Positions 54,627 to 64,000 of a stretch of DNA of 64,000 nucleotides are shown here, piece by piece (the first letter of the stretch is position 1; every line of letters starts with the position of its first letter). Source of the DNA: Trichoderma breve (Eukaryota; Ascomycota; Sordariomycetes; Hypocreales; Hypocreaceae). The stretch is from positions 3,472,001 to 3,536,000 of the forward strand of contig NC_079233.1 in NCBI RefSeq assembly GCF_028502605.1, written 5' to 3'. The notes under the pieces are model-generated. The model was not told where the DNA came from, ran no database searches, and worked only from the letters and a program-made list of their open reading frames with translations. A program made the translations under genes and the position numbers.

Positions 54627-56662
54627 CTACAGTCCAGGCATGGCCTTTCCAAGCTCTCCCTTGGCCGCCCTCGTCGCGTCCTCCATCTTGACGAGCCTCA
54701 GCGGGCGATACTCCGGATTCCACATCTGCTCCTTAATCCACTCTTCAAGATCGCCGTCGTCAGACGGTATGTTCTTTTCCGTCGCCACACCTTCCTCTAC
54801 AGCCGCCTTGATAACGCTTTTTGCAACTTGGACGCTGACGGGCCTTACTTCTTCTACGTCTGGTAGGAGAGTTGCTGTCGGATCTTTGAGTGTCGGGCTG
54901 AGTGCCGCGACACCTTGAACAGCTGCGACGAGCATGCGATCGGTAAGCAACTTTGCGCGACTGAGAATGCAACCAAGTCCAATGCCAGGAAAAACCACTG
55001 AGTTATTGCACTCGGCAATCTCAATCGTGATATCGCTTCCGTCTTTACCCCACGGACCAGTAACAGGATCAAAGGGAGATCCCGTCGCGACCAGCGCCTG
55101 ACCATTGGTCCACTTGAGCAGATCGGCCGGTTTTGCCTCATGAAGCCTTGTTGGGTTGGAGAGCGGGAAGATGATTGGGCGTGGGCAGTTTTCGTGCATG
55201 GCTTTGACGATCTCTTCCGTAAATGCTCCGGGCACAGTAGATGTTCCAATAAGAATGTTGGGGTTCACTTGCTTTACGACTGAAAGGAGGTTGGTGTTAT
55301 CGCTCCATTCAGAGGCGTCTTTGATGTACATCTTTTGAGCGTCTGAGATATCGACTTTTGACGTTAGGAGACCGGGCTTGTCGATCAACCTATGTTGTAA
55401 AGCATTAGCAAAAAATTTCTTTCTTCGACTACTGATCAATAATATGGACGAGTGCTCTTACCAGATCTGCTGCGAAGCCTTCTCGTGGCTAATATTCATT
55501 TCAGCAGCGATAGCGTCTCTGACTTGGTCTGCAATGCCAACTCCAGCACTTCCAGCACCAAAAATGACCATGCGAGAGTCGCTGAGTTTCTGCTCACTAG
55601 CATGGAGAGCAGCCATGATGGCGGCAAGCGTCACACAGCCTGTTCCTTGGACATCGTCATTGAAGCAGGCAATCTTGGGACGGTACAGTTCTAGCAGACG
55701 TCGAGCTGTATTATGCATTAGTATTTGTGAAGCTAAAGCCCAGAAATTAGGGAATATACCGTTCCTGAGACCAAAGTCCTCAAAGTGGATGTAAGCTCGC
55801 GGGAACAGCTTCCGAGCTGCTTCAACAAATGTCTGGATAAAATCGTCGTATTGTTTGCCCCTTACTCGATGTTGATGGAGGCCGAGGTAGAGTTCATCAT
55901 TAAGCAGATCTTGATTGTCTGTGCCACAGTCTAGAACTACCGGGAGAGTTCGGTTAGGATGAACACCAGCGCAGAGGGATGCAAGGGTCAGCTTTGCGCC
56001 TGATATGAGAATGCCGCCAACGCCCTAACGAGAGACGGAAGGTTAGTTAGATGAACGTGAAATTATTTCGGCATTCATGGTGGATTCAAGACATGCCTGA
56101 TCGCCGATTCCAAGGATTTCCTCGCCGTCTTAGAGAAACAGTTAGTGTGGAACAAAACGGAAGCTCATAAGAGAGCCATACCTGTCACACAAATGTAGTC
56201 GACATCATCTGCAGTTCCCCAAAGGGCAAGATCTTGCTCTACATTCTCGGGATGGTTGATATCCAAGAAGCAACCTTCTGGGCGACGAAAAAGCCTAGAG
56301 TAGTTCTGAATAGCATCACCCTCGGTTGGAGTGTAGACGACACTGAACATTTCCTTGAGGTGGGTGAGCAGCAACTTGAAGTACAGGACCTCATTCTGGT
56401 CCTTCAATGAGGTAAGAAATGTATTTTTGGCGAGATCATCGTTCCTGGACAGGTATTGCTGGTAGGCGCGATCAACCTGATGCTCAAGAGACTGCTCATT
56501 TGCTGGAAGCAGTCCGGTCAGGTTGAATTCTCGACGCTCTGATGGCGGAAAGGCAGATCCCTTGTTGAAAATGGGGCTATTGAGAAGTGCCGTTCCAGTG
56601 AGAGCGCAATCGAGAGGGCCAATAGTGCTAAGTGGGAGGTCTCCAAACTTGACGGAGCCCAT
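54627..56662 (-). CDS. NAD-dependent malic enzyme
   Basis: Five exons: 56662-56182, 56128-56097 (32 nt), 56024-55760, 55705-55462 and 55389-54627. The product is 594 aa, normal for the family. Three introns are GT-AG (53, 54 and 72 bp); the second, 56096-56025, is GC-AG. The spliced protein carries the signatures VVYTPTEGDAIQNYSRLFRR, DGEEILGIGDQGVGGILISG, FEDFGLRNARRLLELYRPK, CFNDDVQGTGCVTLAAIMAA and the dinucleotide fold FGAGSAGVGIA. Then come WLIDKPGLL, PIIFPLSNPT and ALVATGSPFDPV. It decarboxylates malate to pyruvate, producing reduced cofactor. No obvious mitochondrial presequence is present from ATG 56662 (MGSVKFGDLPLSTIG), so location is open. It converges on MTC1 with 192 bp between stops. 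The mitochondrial yeast ortholog is MAE1. Confidence 0.93.
56025..56096 (-). other. GC-AG intron of the malic enzyme gene
   Basis: Exon 2 ends GATCAG and the intron begins GCATGT. The acceptor is CGTTAG before GGCGTTGGC. Only this junction gives the conserved peptide GIGDQGVGGILISG. The sole nearby GT, 4 bases on, would break the frame. Confidence 0.85.
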
Positions 56663-58196
56663 GGTGAGAGGGTATGAGGAGTGGGTTTACGGATACAGGA
56701 AAACAAAATGGTTGGTCCGGATTATTCAAAGAGCAACAGAAGAGACGATATGAAAGAATGTGATAAGCTAAAAGGAGATATTGTTGACAAGGATACTTGT
56801 AGGAAGGCTTTCTAGGATATGTAGCAAATGAGGAGAATGACGATGTAAACAGTGGTGTTGAGGTACTTGTACTACTACCTCATGGCTCAACCACTGTAAG
56901 AAATTGGGCGATAAGGCACAGCATCTAATGCGGAGGATAGAGTGGGAGTGACGTAACCGATTACTCCTAGAGGTATCTTTCGATACTCATGCACGCGCTC
57001 CCACAGTTGGATGTGGGAAGGCGGCATTTCAGGTTTTTGGGGTTCCTAGCTGTGGGCGATGAAAATAGTGCACCATTTCTCGCGGCTTTAAAGATTGGCC
57101 GTTATAGCCAGCGAATACGACACCAAATCTGGATAACACGGCAACAGTGCTCCGGATATACAGTAGACCGCATCATTCTTACATTTCTACGAACACATTG
57201 AGTCACAGAGGCAAGCAAATGTAGGATCGCTAGGAGCCACACCGAGGTGAGCAGCATTCCCAGAGGGAAATCAAATCGGCATGGACTATGAAGGTCCATT
57301 TGTCTTGCAGCAGAACAGAAGACGAGGCCATTGAGATAACCTCGTCTGCAATCGATACGCCAGCCCTTCCAGGCGCAAACGCAAGACGCGGCGCGCAAGG
57401 AAGAGAGACTCGTGGAGAGATTGAGTGGCTGGCATGGATGCGCTGCGAATTCACGCACGAGAGAGAAAAGAAAGACGATATCCTACCGTTGGCGCCGACT
57501 TGAGCATTTTCAGACTCGATGGAGTCTTGAGCTTTAAATCGGCGATAAAATAACTGCTCTTAAGGGTCATTGTGCACATCATCGTGCAGACGATGCGGCA
57601 TGAGGGATGAGAAGAAATCGTGCTGAGGAGGTGAAAAAAATCTTGGTGTGTTGTTTTGTTAGCGGGTCTTATCGATTGAGGACCTGTCTGGTTCTGGCTC
57701 AACGCCCACCAAGGCAAAATTTGTTGCGGCCACAATACGAGTATATACCTCGAATGCGTGCCCGCACACCCGACTCTTGCTTCTTACTGGCTTTAGCGCT
57801 AAGGGATCCGCCTGAAGCTGTAATTTGTGTTCCAGTGAGACAGGGGTTTAGGGCCCTTTCGGGCCTAGCACGCCTCACCCGTGTCATCCCAGTCATTCGT
57901 AAGGGGATAGCCCACTCCACTGAGACGTGCTGGTCCATGACTTCTGAAAGATATATATACATTATGTACTCATATATATCTATTCTACTACTAGCATCCT
58001 GCCTGCTTTGAGCCATGGCATTCTTTCTACATCTAGAGCCGAAGCAAGATCAACCAACCAGAGCAAGGCGACTTTCAATTCACAAACTCTATTACCTAGG
58101 TACTTAATCCAACTTCCATAACCAGGCCACGCAGTGGCAGCCCCAGAAGTGAAAGCCTGCAAGCCATCCTTGGTGCCGAAAGTAATACCTATCCAG
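56663..58196. other. Divergent intergenic region upstream of malic enzyme and metzincin
   Basis: 1.5 kb without a supported gene. TACCTAGGTACT (58093-58104) lies about 100 bp upstream of the first ATG of the metzincin frame. A TATATATA-rich part is at 57950-57980, a possible core promoter. Confidence 0.45.
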
Positions 58197-59273
58197 ATGG
58201 TGAGTACGCCTGTGTCTACACCAAATGAAAACATTTCCTATAACACAGCTCCATGGTCTTCAGTCAAATGTTATAGCACTGCCATTAACAACCATAGTGC
58301 ACCGCTCAGTGAAGCGAGCCGCATGTCCGCAGAGTGTGATATAAGCATTCTCTCCGCTAATGATGCTGCTTCAATTGCCGAGACAGCCATTTTGAGTCCT
58401 AATCTTGGGGACAGCAACATCGGTGAACACAACTGCAGACATATGCAGGCTCATCTACCTATACCCGCCCCTTCTATCCCTTTGCTAGTTCATGACGGGC
58501 CGAAAATGGACAATGATGAAGATCAAGTCGGAGGTGTCTTGACTGCTGCCAAGACTTTTAACAACACCACAGCAAGATACATTCGCCGAGAGCTTTGTCT
58601 TGTTCGTGCAACTGCTGCTAAATACAAATGCGCCACCCAAACACACGGATGTGCTGAAATACGCATTGGATGGGACGGCGAAATACCACGCTGGCGCAGA
58701 GGCTCTGAACTCAGCTACGTCGTCTGTATAGAAAGTTTCCCGGCCCCTCTTTCGTCCATGGTGGAAGATTCCATGAAAGCAGCAATTGGCATGTGGAATG
58801 ATATTGGTGTGAGCTTTAAGCAAGTCGCACGTAACGACCCAGCTACATTCGCTGTTATATACGAAAACCGCAACAGAAACGCTTACGCCTGCTCTTTCTT
58901 CCCTAACGAATTATCGCGCGAATTAATTATATACCCACCGAGTCTCCAAAAGACTAATCATTTAAGCAATATCCTAGCTCATGAAGTAGGCCATATTCTA
59001 GGCCTTCGACACGAGTTTGCTCATAAGAGAGAGAAAGGACTTCCTTCTGCTCTGTTTGGAAGCGAGAATGCCGATTCTATTATGAACTATTTTGACCACC
59101 CAGAACAGCTCCAAGTAAGGGAACAAGATCTCGAGGAGTTAGAATGCTTCTACGCGTATGACGAAGTACAATATGGGAAACTATTGATCCTTGACGTCAA
59201 TCCAGAGGTATGGTTCCTCGGCAAGATAATGGCGATGACTCATGATACCGATTTGCTTCCTGAACTGCACTAA
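58197..59273 (+). CDS. Metzincin-type zinc metallopeptidase
   Basis: The frame is open from before 58134 but the first ATG is at 58197, giving 358 aa. A later ATG at 58323 (MSAECDISIL) would give 316 aa. The zinc motif HEVGHILGLRHE matches HExxHxxGxxH with a second Glu after the third His. The Met-turn SIMNYF follows 24 residues after the third His, the metzincin hallmark. The upstream part (CAEIRIGWDGEIPRWRRGSEL; VEDSMKAAIGMWNDIGVSFK) fits the N-terminal half of such domains, and HExxHxxGLRHE resembles M12 (astacin-like) enzymes. No signal peptide is visible from either ATG, unusual for this class. The first ATG is followed by GTGAGT, a perfect donor sequence, so the true 5' end may be spliced. 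Three cysteines flank the core. Confidence 0.75.
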   Translation: MVSTPVSTPNENISYNTAPWSSVKCYSTAINNHSAPLSEASRMSAECDISILSANDAASIAETAILSPNLGDSNIGEHNCRHMQAHLPIPAPSIPLLVHDGPKMDNDEDQVGGVLTAAKTFNNTTARYIRRELCLVRATAAKYKCATQTHGCAEIRIGWDGEIPRWRRGSELSYVVCIESFPAPLSSMVEDSMKAAIGMWNDIGVSFKQVARNDPATFAVIYENRNRNAYACSFFPNELSRELIIYPPSLQKTNHLSNILAHEVGHILGLRHEFAHKREKGLPSALFGSENADSIMNYFDHPEQLQVREQDLEELECFYAYDEVQYGKLLILDVNPEVWFLGKIMAMTHDTDLLPELH

Positions 59274-59605
59274 TAAGATGGCAGACATCCCCTTCTTCTT
59301 CGTGGCCTTCCAGCAGCCCTCCAGTATCTTCTATTGCTTCAACTGCCGTTGATGAACGACAGGGACCAACTTGTCCATATTTGTATTGGTTCGGCGTCAA
59401 CACCACGATGCAGCATAGAGCCGACACCTTTGTCTTCCCATTCCTTATGCTCTTCACAGTATCGGTGATAATGGGTGCTACTTTATTTCTTCTTTTGCAA
59501 TTGCCTGGCTCTTCTTTTCCTTTCTGTTAGGGTGATGTAGTGCTTGACTACTTGGACGGATAACGGCGATGATTGGACTATTGGTTGACGGATTCACCCC
59601 ACCTG

Positions 59606-59664
59606 CTTTCTTCCTCTTTCTCTTTCCCTTCTTTCTTTCCCCTTCTTTCTTTCCCCTTCTTTTT
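59606..59664 (+). repeat. Polypyrimidine tract with 15-bp tandem units
   Basis: 59 bases of C and T only, with CCCTTCTTTCTTTCC repeated in tandem. It lies about 330 bp beyond the metzincin stop. Confidence 0.9.
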
Positions 59665-60440
59665 GGTTTAGTGATAAATTGATAGAAATGAGAATTATGG
59701 AAGAACCGTGGATTATAGCTTGGATAAGGAAAAGATCGTGAAAAATCTCGCCGCTTTTCTAGGGCGGCTCGGGGGGGTTATAAACTGTGAATCTTGATCC
59801 TGTGCCTGCACATGCTTGCATAATTGACCTCCAATCTGCCTGGCCAAGGTGAGTACTGGCTAGGTAGCTAAGTGAGGTGGCTATATATGTACATGTAAGG
59901 TAGTAGGTTTGCCCCTGTTGTACCTGACCACATACGTGGACTTTCACTGTTTCTGGCATCCTCGTAAGAGGTAAGTAGGGGGGGGGGGGGGGGTGTTTAT
60001 GTTCGAGGCCATCGATAATATCGACACAAGAATTCCTCTGATAAAGCGCGACTACAACAATAACCCGCCTATCAACAGCTCTACGCGCTCGACCCGAAGG
60101 GAAACTGCCACCAAAATTACAATCGTCGACTGTGGAGCGCGTGGTGGCTCAGAATTGTACGCTTAGTCTGCTATCAAAGACTTTTCTCAGATACATATCT
60201 ACTTGCTTTGCCTTGCCTGCCAAGTAGAGGTCAGTAAAAGCGAGACCGTAAAATAAGGACCTAAATAAGCATATACATTTAGCAACATACCTAGGTACTA
60301 TCCTTTCATCGCGGCAGCATCTCTCTTGATATACCATCTGGTCATATTCGCAATATCCCTGACTTTACTACGAACTGCCTGGGTCTTCAAGTTCTCGTTA
60401 TACTGGAGCTACTCAAGGTCGTACATAATAAGACAAATGC

Positions 60441-60560
60441 TAAAAATATATAACTATACTAGCAGTTACTAGAAAAATATAGATATAGTAACAGCTATTA
60501 AAGAAATATAAATATACTAGTAAATATTAAAAGATATATAGCTATAGTAGCAGATATTTG
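60441..60560. repeat. AT-rich degenerate tandem repeat, four units of 29-32 bp
   Basis: The units are approximately 60441-60472, 60473-60501, 60502-60530 and 60531-60560. Each follows the plan AAATATAn(3-4)TATAnTAGCAG or AGTAA, then TATTA. TpA is very frequent and CpG absent, as expected from repeat-induced point mutation or extreme AT drift. Confidence 0.7.
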
Positions 60561-63500
60561 AAGACTAGGTGTATTATTTAACATGTGGTTGTTCGAAATC
60601 TTCTCGGTCTCGATTTTTCTGTCCTCCGCTTGGCTGCCTACAAGGCAGACTTTGTAGCTGGTGGGAATCATTAAGTGCTTGTAAACAGCACTATTACATA
60701 CTCGCATTAGTGAGGCTGTGTAAATAATTACATATCTACCTTGAGTGGGTGGTTCGTTTGTCCGCGATTTGCGGTTTGGGACTGGAGGTCGGTGATTCGC
60801 GGTCGGTGTCCAGCGCGGTTAGTACTCGGTGGTAGTTGACGAGTTCGTTGGTGCAAGGGTTCAGGTCCTTCCACCAGTAACAGCATCAGCTTTTTGTGCT
60901 CTGTATCCGTATCGTGTTTTGTTTGTTTGTTTGCGTGTGTATTCTCTATTCACGATACTGCTGATAAAGTATCATAATCCAGCCCCTTGAGGATAAAGAG
61001 ATCTGCCCTAGGTACCATAGCTAATAGTGTTTTGCACGGGCGACCAAAACACGTATCCATATAGAGCTACTCAAGGCACGCTGACTGATGAATGAGAAAG
61101 GACCAAAGGAAAACCTAGTGAAAACCTGCTTCGGGAAGAGAAAAAAATCTGATAGCACACAGCCAAGGAGAATATACTCGAATTTCGTACCCGTACCTGG
61201 AGCTGCGAATGCGATGACACGATGCTTGCGGTTCTCATTGTACGAGTACGAGTAATTCGGCACATACGTACGGGGTATTAGTGAGCTTCAGAATGAAAAT
61301 GCTCCTTTCATCCCCCACAAGCAGTACTACATCCGTGAATTTTCCCGACCCAAGATATCCGGAGAGTTGCTTAAACAAGCTTGAATTGATCCGATTTCCC
61401 GGTCGGAGATTTCTCTGGCGTAAATTCTCCCGCCGGAGATGCCCGCAAGATAGAGTACCTAAATATAAATATAGAGTGCCCTGCAAGGAAGTTTGGTCTG
61501 GTGTACTTGGCATTTTGAGATGCAAGAACAAACCGGGAAGAATCAGTAAAGACTGGAAACAATGAGAGGCCCAGCCTGCTGATGCAATGGCAGCAGCCGC
61601 AAGGTTATGGTGGCTACTGGAAAGCCGCTTAGACTGTTCTCAGCATGTGATGAGACGCTTCGTTCATGACGTGGCCCTATCAAGAACGCGATCCTCTGTC
61701 CCGATCTACCCAGAAGAGTGCAGAAGACCGAGAAGAGAAATATTATTGAGAAATGAGATGGGGACAAAAGACGCTTAGCGCAATAAGGAGGCCAACTGTT
61801 TGCAATTCATCGCCATTGGGTGTGTCAAGAAGCTTCCATCCCTATTAGTGGGTGGCCTGGCGTCTTCGGAACTCGATATCGCTACGGCGCAGCAAAAGCT
61901 TTGTCTAGGTATAGCCGAACGACCCGGGATTTCGCAGGGCAAAAAGAACGTTTAGGACAAGGCTGACGAGATTTGCCTGTAATCAACAAGAGCCCACGGC
62001 AGAGTCAACAATTTTTAGCTGAGATTCTCACTCTTGGAGCAGAGACCACCTCTCCATGAATTGACGACGATGAAGGCACCTGTCAGTTCAGCGACGCTTC
62101 GATAGAGGGAATTCACATCGTCGGTCTGGCGCTGCGTGCAATCTAGACGGATAGCATCACGGGCCTTGATACTGTACCAGCCGGCTAATTTGACTGTCGG
62201 TAACAGCAATAGGCAACTATAAGGTAGACTGATGATGTCAAGCATATGTTGGCGGTGCGCGGCCTCTATCGGCAAAATTGCAAAAGATCCATGGATGCCT
62301 ATTTGTGTTTTGTACCTGAAGACTGAAGTCGGTCGCCGGCGGTTGCCGGTCGGCGCTTGGGAGGGCGAACCCAAACCAGAGCACGGAGTAACTCGTACTT
62401 GTTCTGCATCAGGGTGAGGCTGGACACAACACGAGGTGTTTGATCCAAGCCCGTAGGTGTGCGGCGAGGCCAATCGGTTCCAGCCTGGATCCGGGTTTGG
62501 GGTTGAAACCGGGAGTTTTTGTTCGTTTAGCACTTAGACGCCTGACAGTGATTCATTCCACTTCTGACTGGTACCTTGGTAGTGATATTAGTGCTTATCG
62601 TAAAGATTGCGAGGACAGCAAAGCGAAAAAGTGTCACTATATTGACTGTAAGTTGGATCAACAAATTGTAGCTCGACGAGATAGGGATTCCTTTATACTC
62701 CGTACCTATGGTAGTGTAGGTACCTTTAAATAAGGTACGGGGAGCCGACTATGGCGGCGGCAGTAGCGGGTAGATCTTTAAGCACTTAAAAGTACCCGGC
62801 CTTGCTAGCCCCCGTGGAGATAGCCGAGCGCGGAGTACGGAATAATACCGCGCCCTCCATTTGTGGTACAGGTCGTGCTTCTGATCCGGCTTCTGTCGGA
62901 GGTTAGTACCTGGCAGCACAGCTTCTTCTATTCCGTACCTCTGCGGCTGGCCATTGGGAATGGCATAGCTACAGCCTCAAGTCGTGATGAGACATGTCAT
63001 CCATGGTATTATGACTGCATGCCTAGTGCTGTAAAAGAGATTAAAGGACGTGGCATTTCACCGAAAAAAAGGGGAGCAAGTAGACTAAAAATGAAGCATG
63101 CGGACTTATTTTCTTTGCTTGCCTCACACGGTGTGAGAGCTGACTGCCAGGTGGGCGTGTACCTATTTGCCTCTGTTGCCCTGTATAGACGCAGGAACAA
63201 AATCTGGACCTGAGAACATTGAAGAATGGCCCCAGCCACTTTAGCAGTAGGCATTGGGCGGCCATGAAAGCATCGCCTTTAATCATATCGTAAAATCGTG
63301 ATGGCAACATTAATACGCCATCCATAGTGTGACTGCTAGGTACATGTAGATTAGGAACCCGAAACTCTGTCCTACAGGTCGAAGGCCCCCTCGCCGGACA
63401 AATTGCGATAGAGCGATAAACAAAGCTGTATTGGACACAGCCTGATTCGTCATATTGCCCGGCTGCGAGTGTAAGGCAGGGCGGCTTGGGCGGGAAGAGA

Positions 63501-64000
63501 CAACATGAAGGTATTGGGGAGCACGTGCGCCAGGAACCGACGAACTGCGGAGAGACTCCAGTGAACTTCATTGAAGCAGACGCGACAAGCAAATGAAGCA
63601 ACTTTGCTCCAACGCGCAGGAGAAAACATCGTCAGACGATCAAAATCGCGAGCCATGACGCGGCGTTATCCCAATGGCCGGTCTGCGGCGTGATGGGATC
63701 GCCGTGCTTTTCTACATCCCATCTAGTAACGAACTTGGCATTTCCTGGAGTAGCAAAAGGGCCAATTGTAATCCAGCACCCCCGGGCAAGATTATACTAG
63801 CCGGCGGGGCGGTGGAAACGGGACCCACGGGTGTTCGCGCGACGAGATCCAGCTGGGCTGTGTACCTTGTTATGGACCGTCTTCAACGTCGTCCACTATT
63901 AGGATGTACTTGTGTGCATGCGTGCCTCATGACTTGTACCGGAGTATCCTCCATTGAGAAGTAGATACGTCGAGACATTTATGGTGGTAAGTGAGTGGAC

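Larger units (their letters stand above)
59274..64000. other. Gene-poor terminal region with AT-rich repeats
   Basis: 4.7 kb without a gene I can support. It holds a 59-bp pyrimidine-only tract with repeated CCCTTCTTTCTTTCC (59606-59664), G16 (59978-59993), a TACCTAGGTACT palindrome (60288-60299), degenerate AT-rich tandem repeats (60441-60560), 13-bp direct repeats and TACTCCGTA (62696-62704). Open frames of 96-186 codons on either strand lack domains and good starts. Confidence 0.5.

Noticed and set aside
60840..60900. Possible LTR end or primer-binding site near CCACCAGTAACA
   Set aside because: No matching second LTR, no polyprotein frame and no clear PBS.
62015..62533. 172-codon minus-strand frame
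   Set aside because: No domain or splice context, and it lies in the repeat-bearing gene-poor end.
63041..63601. 186-codon minus-strand frame
   Set aside because: Low-information Cys/Ser/Pro-rich sequence without a family match; likely chance.

Overview
The window is nuclear DNA of a filamentous ascomycete. Protein-coding genes carry short GT-AG introns of about 48-410 bp, code on both strands, and are separated by kilobase-scale intergenic stretches. The gene set fits this: fungal SLX4, class I CPD photolyase, XLF/Nej1, Mtc1 and a Zn2Cys6 regulator. The style of the proteins suggests Sordariomycetes, order Hypocreales, with Trichoderma most likely. That placement is inference from familiarity, not a search result. 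Many gene models needed splicing by hand, and several open frames that look complete are misread at an intron.

Layout. 1-8.1 kb: the 3' part of a secreted S33-type peptidase (+), a disordered 410-aa protein (-), and an intronless Ser/Thr kinase with a beta-rich N-terminal half (+). 8.1-13.1 kb: a GPI-anchored BIM1/X325 LPMO-like copper protein (-), an unrecognised 301-aa protein (+), and a NUDT19-like Nudix hydrolase ending in the peroxisomal signal SKL (-). 13.3-22.1 kb: a genome-maintenance block with SLX4 (-), 40S ribosomal protein S21 (+), CPD photolyase (-) and XLF/Nej1 (+); photolyase and XLF are divergent across one 1.3-kb promoter region. 22-35 kb: a gene-poor tract holding a 64-aa cysteine-rich secreted protein and a forkhead factor with about 7 kb of non-coding DNA on its 3' side and 2.6 kb on its 5' side. 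35.2-40.7 kb: Cactin (-) with a 33-nt micro-exon, then a large Zn2Cys6 regulator (-). 43.5-45.5 kb: a spliced 88-aa small protein and 60S ribosomal protein L23 (uL14), both +. 47-54.5 kb: an unrecognised 1224-aa nuclear-type protein (-) divergent from MTC1 (+). 54.6-59.3 kb: a five-exon NAD malic enzyme (-) with a non-canonical GC-AG intron, and a metzincin metallopeptidase (+). 59.3-64 kb: no supportable gene; AT-rich degenerate tandem repeats, a G16 run and short direct repeats suggest an accessory or repeat-degraded region.

No rRNA, tRNA, CRISPR or intact transposon was found. The most unusual non-coding signal is the 9-mer TACTCCGTA. It occurs at least six times exactly, always between genes and always in the same orientation on the given strand. 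A copper-response-like element sits upstream of the copper protein, and a long imperfect inverted repeat lies in the intergenic region behind it.
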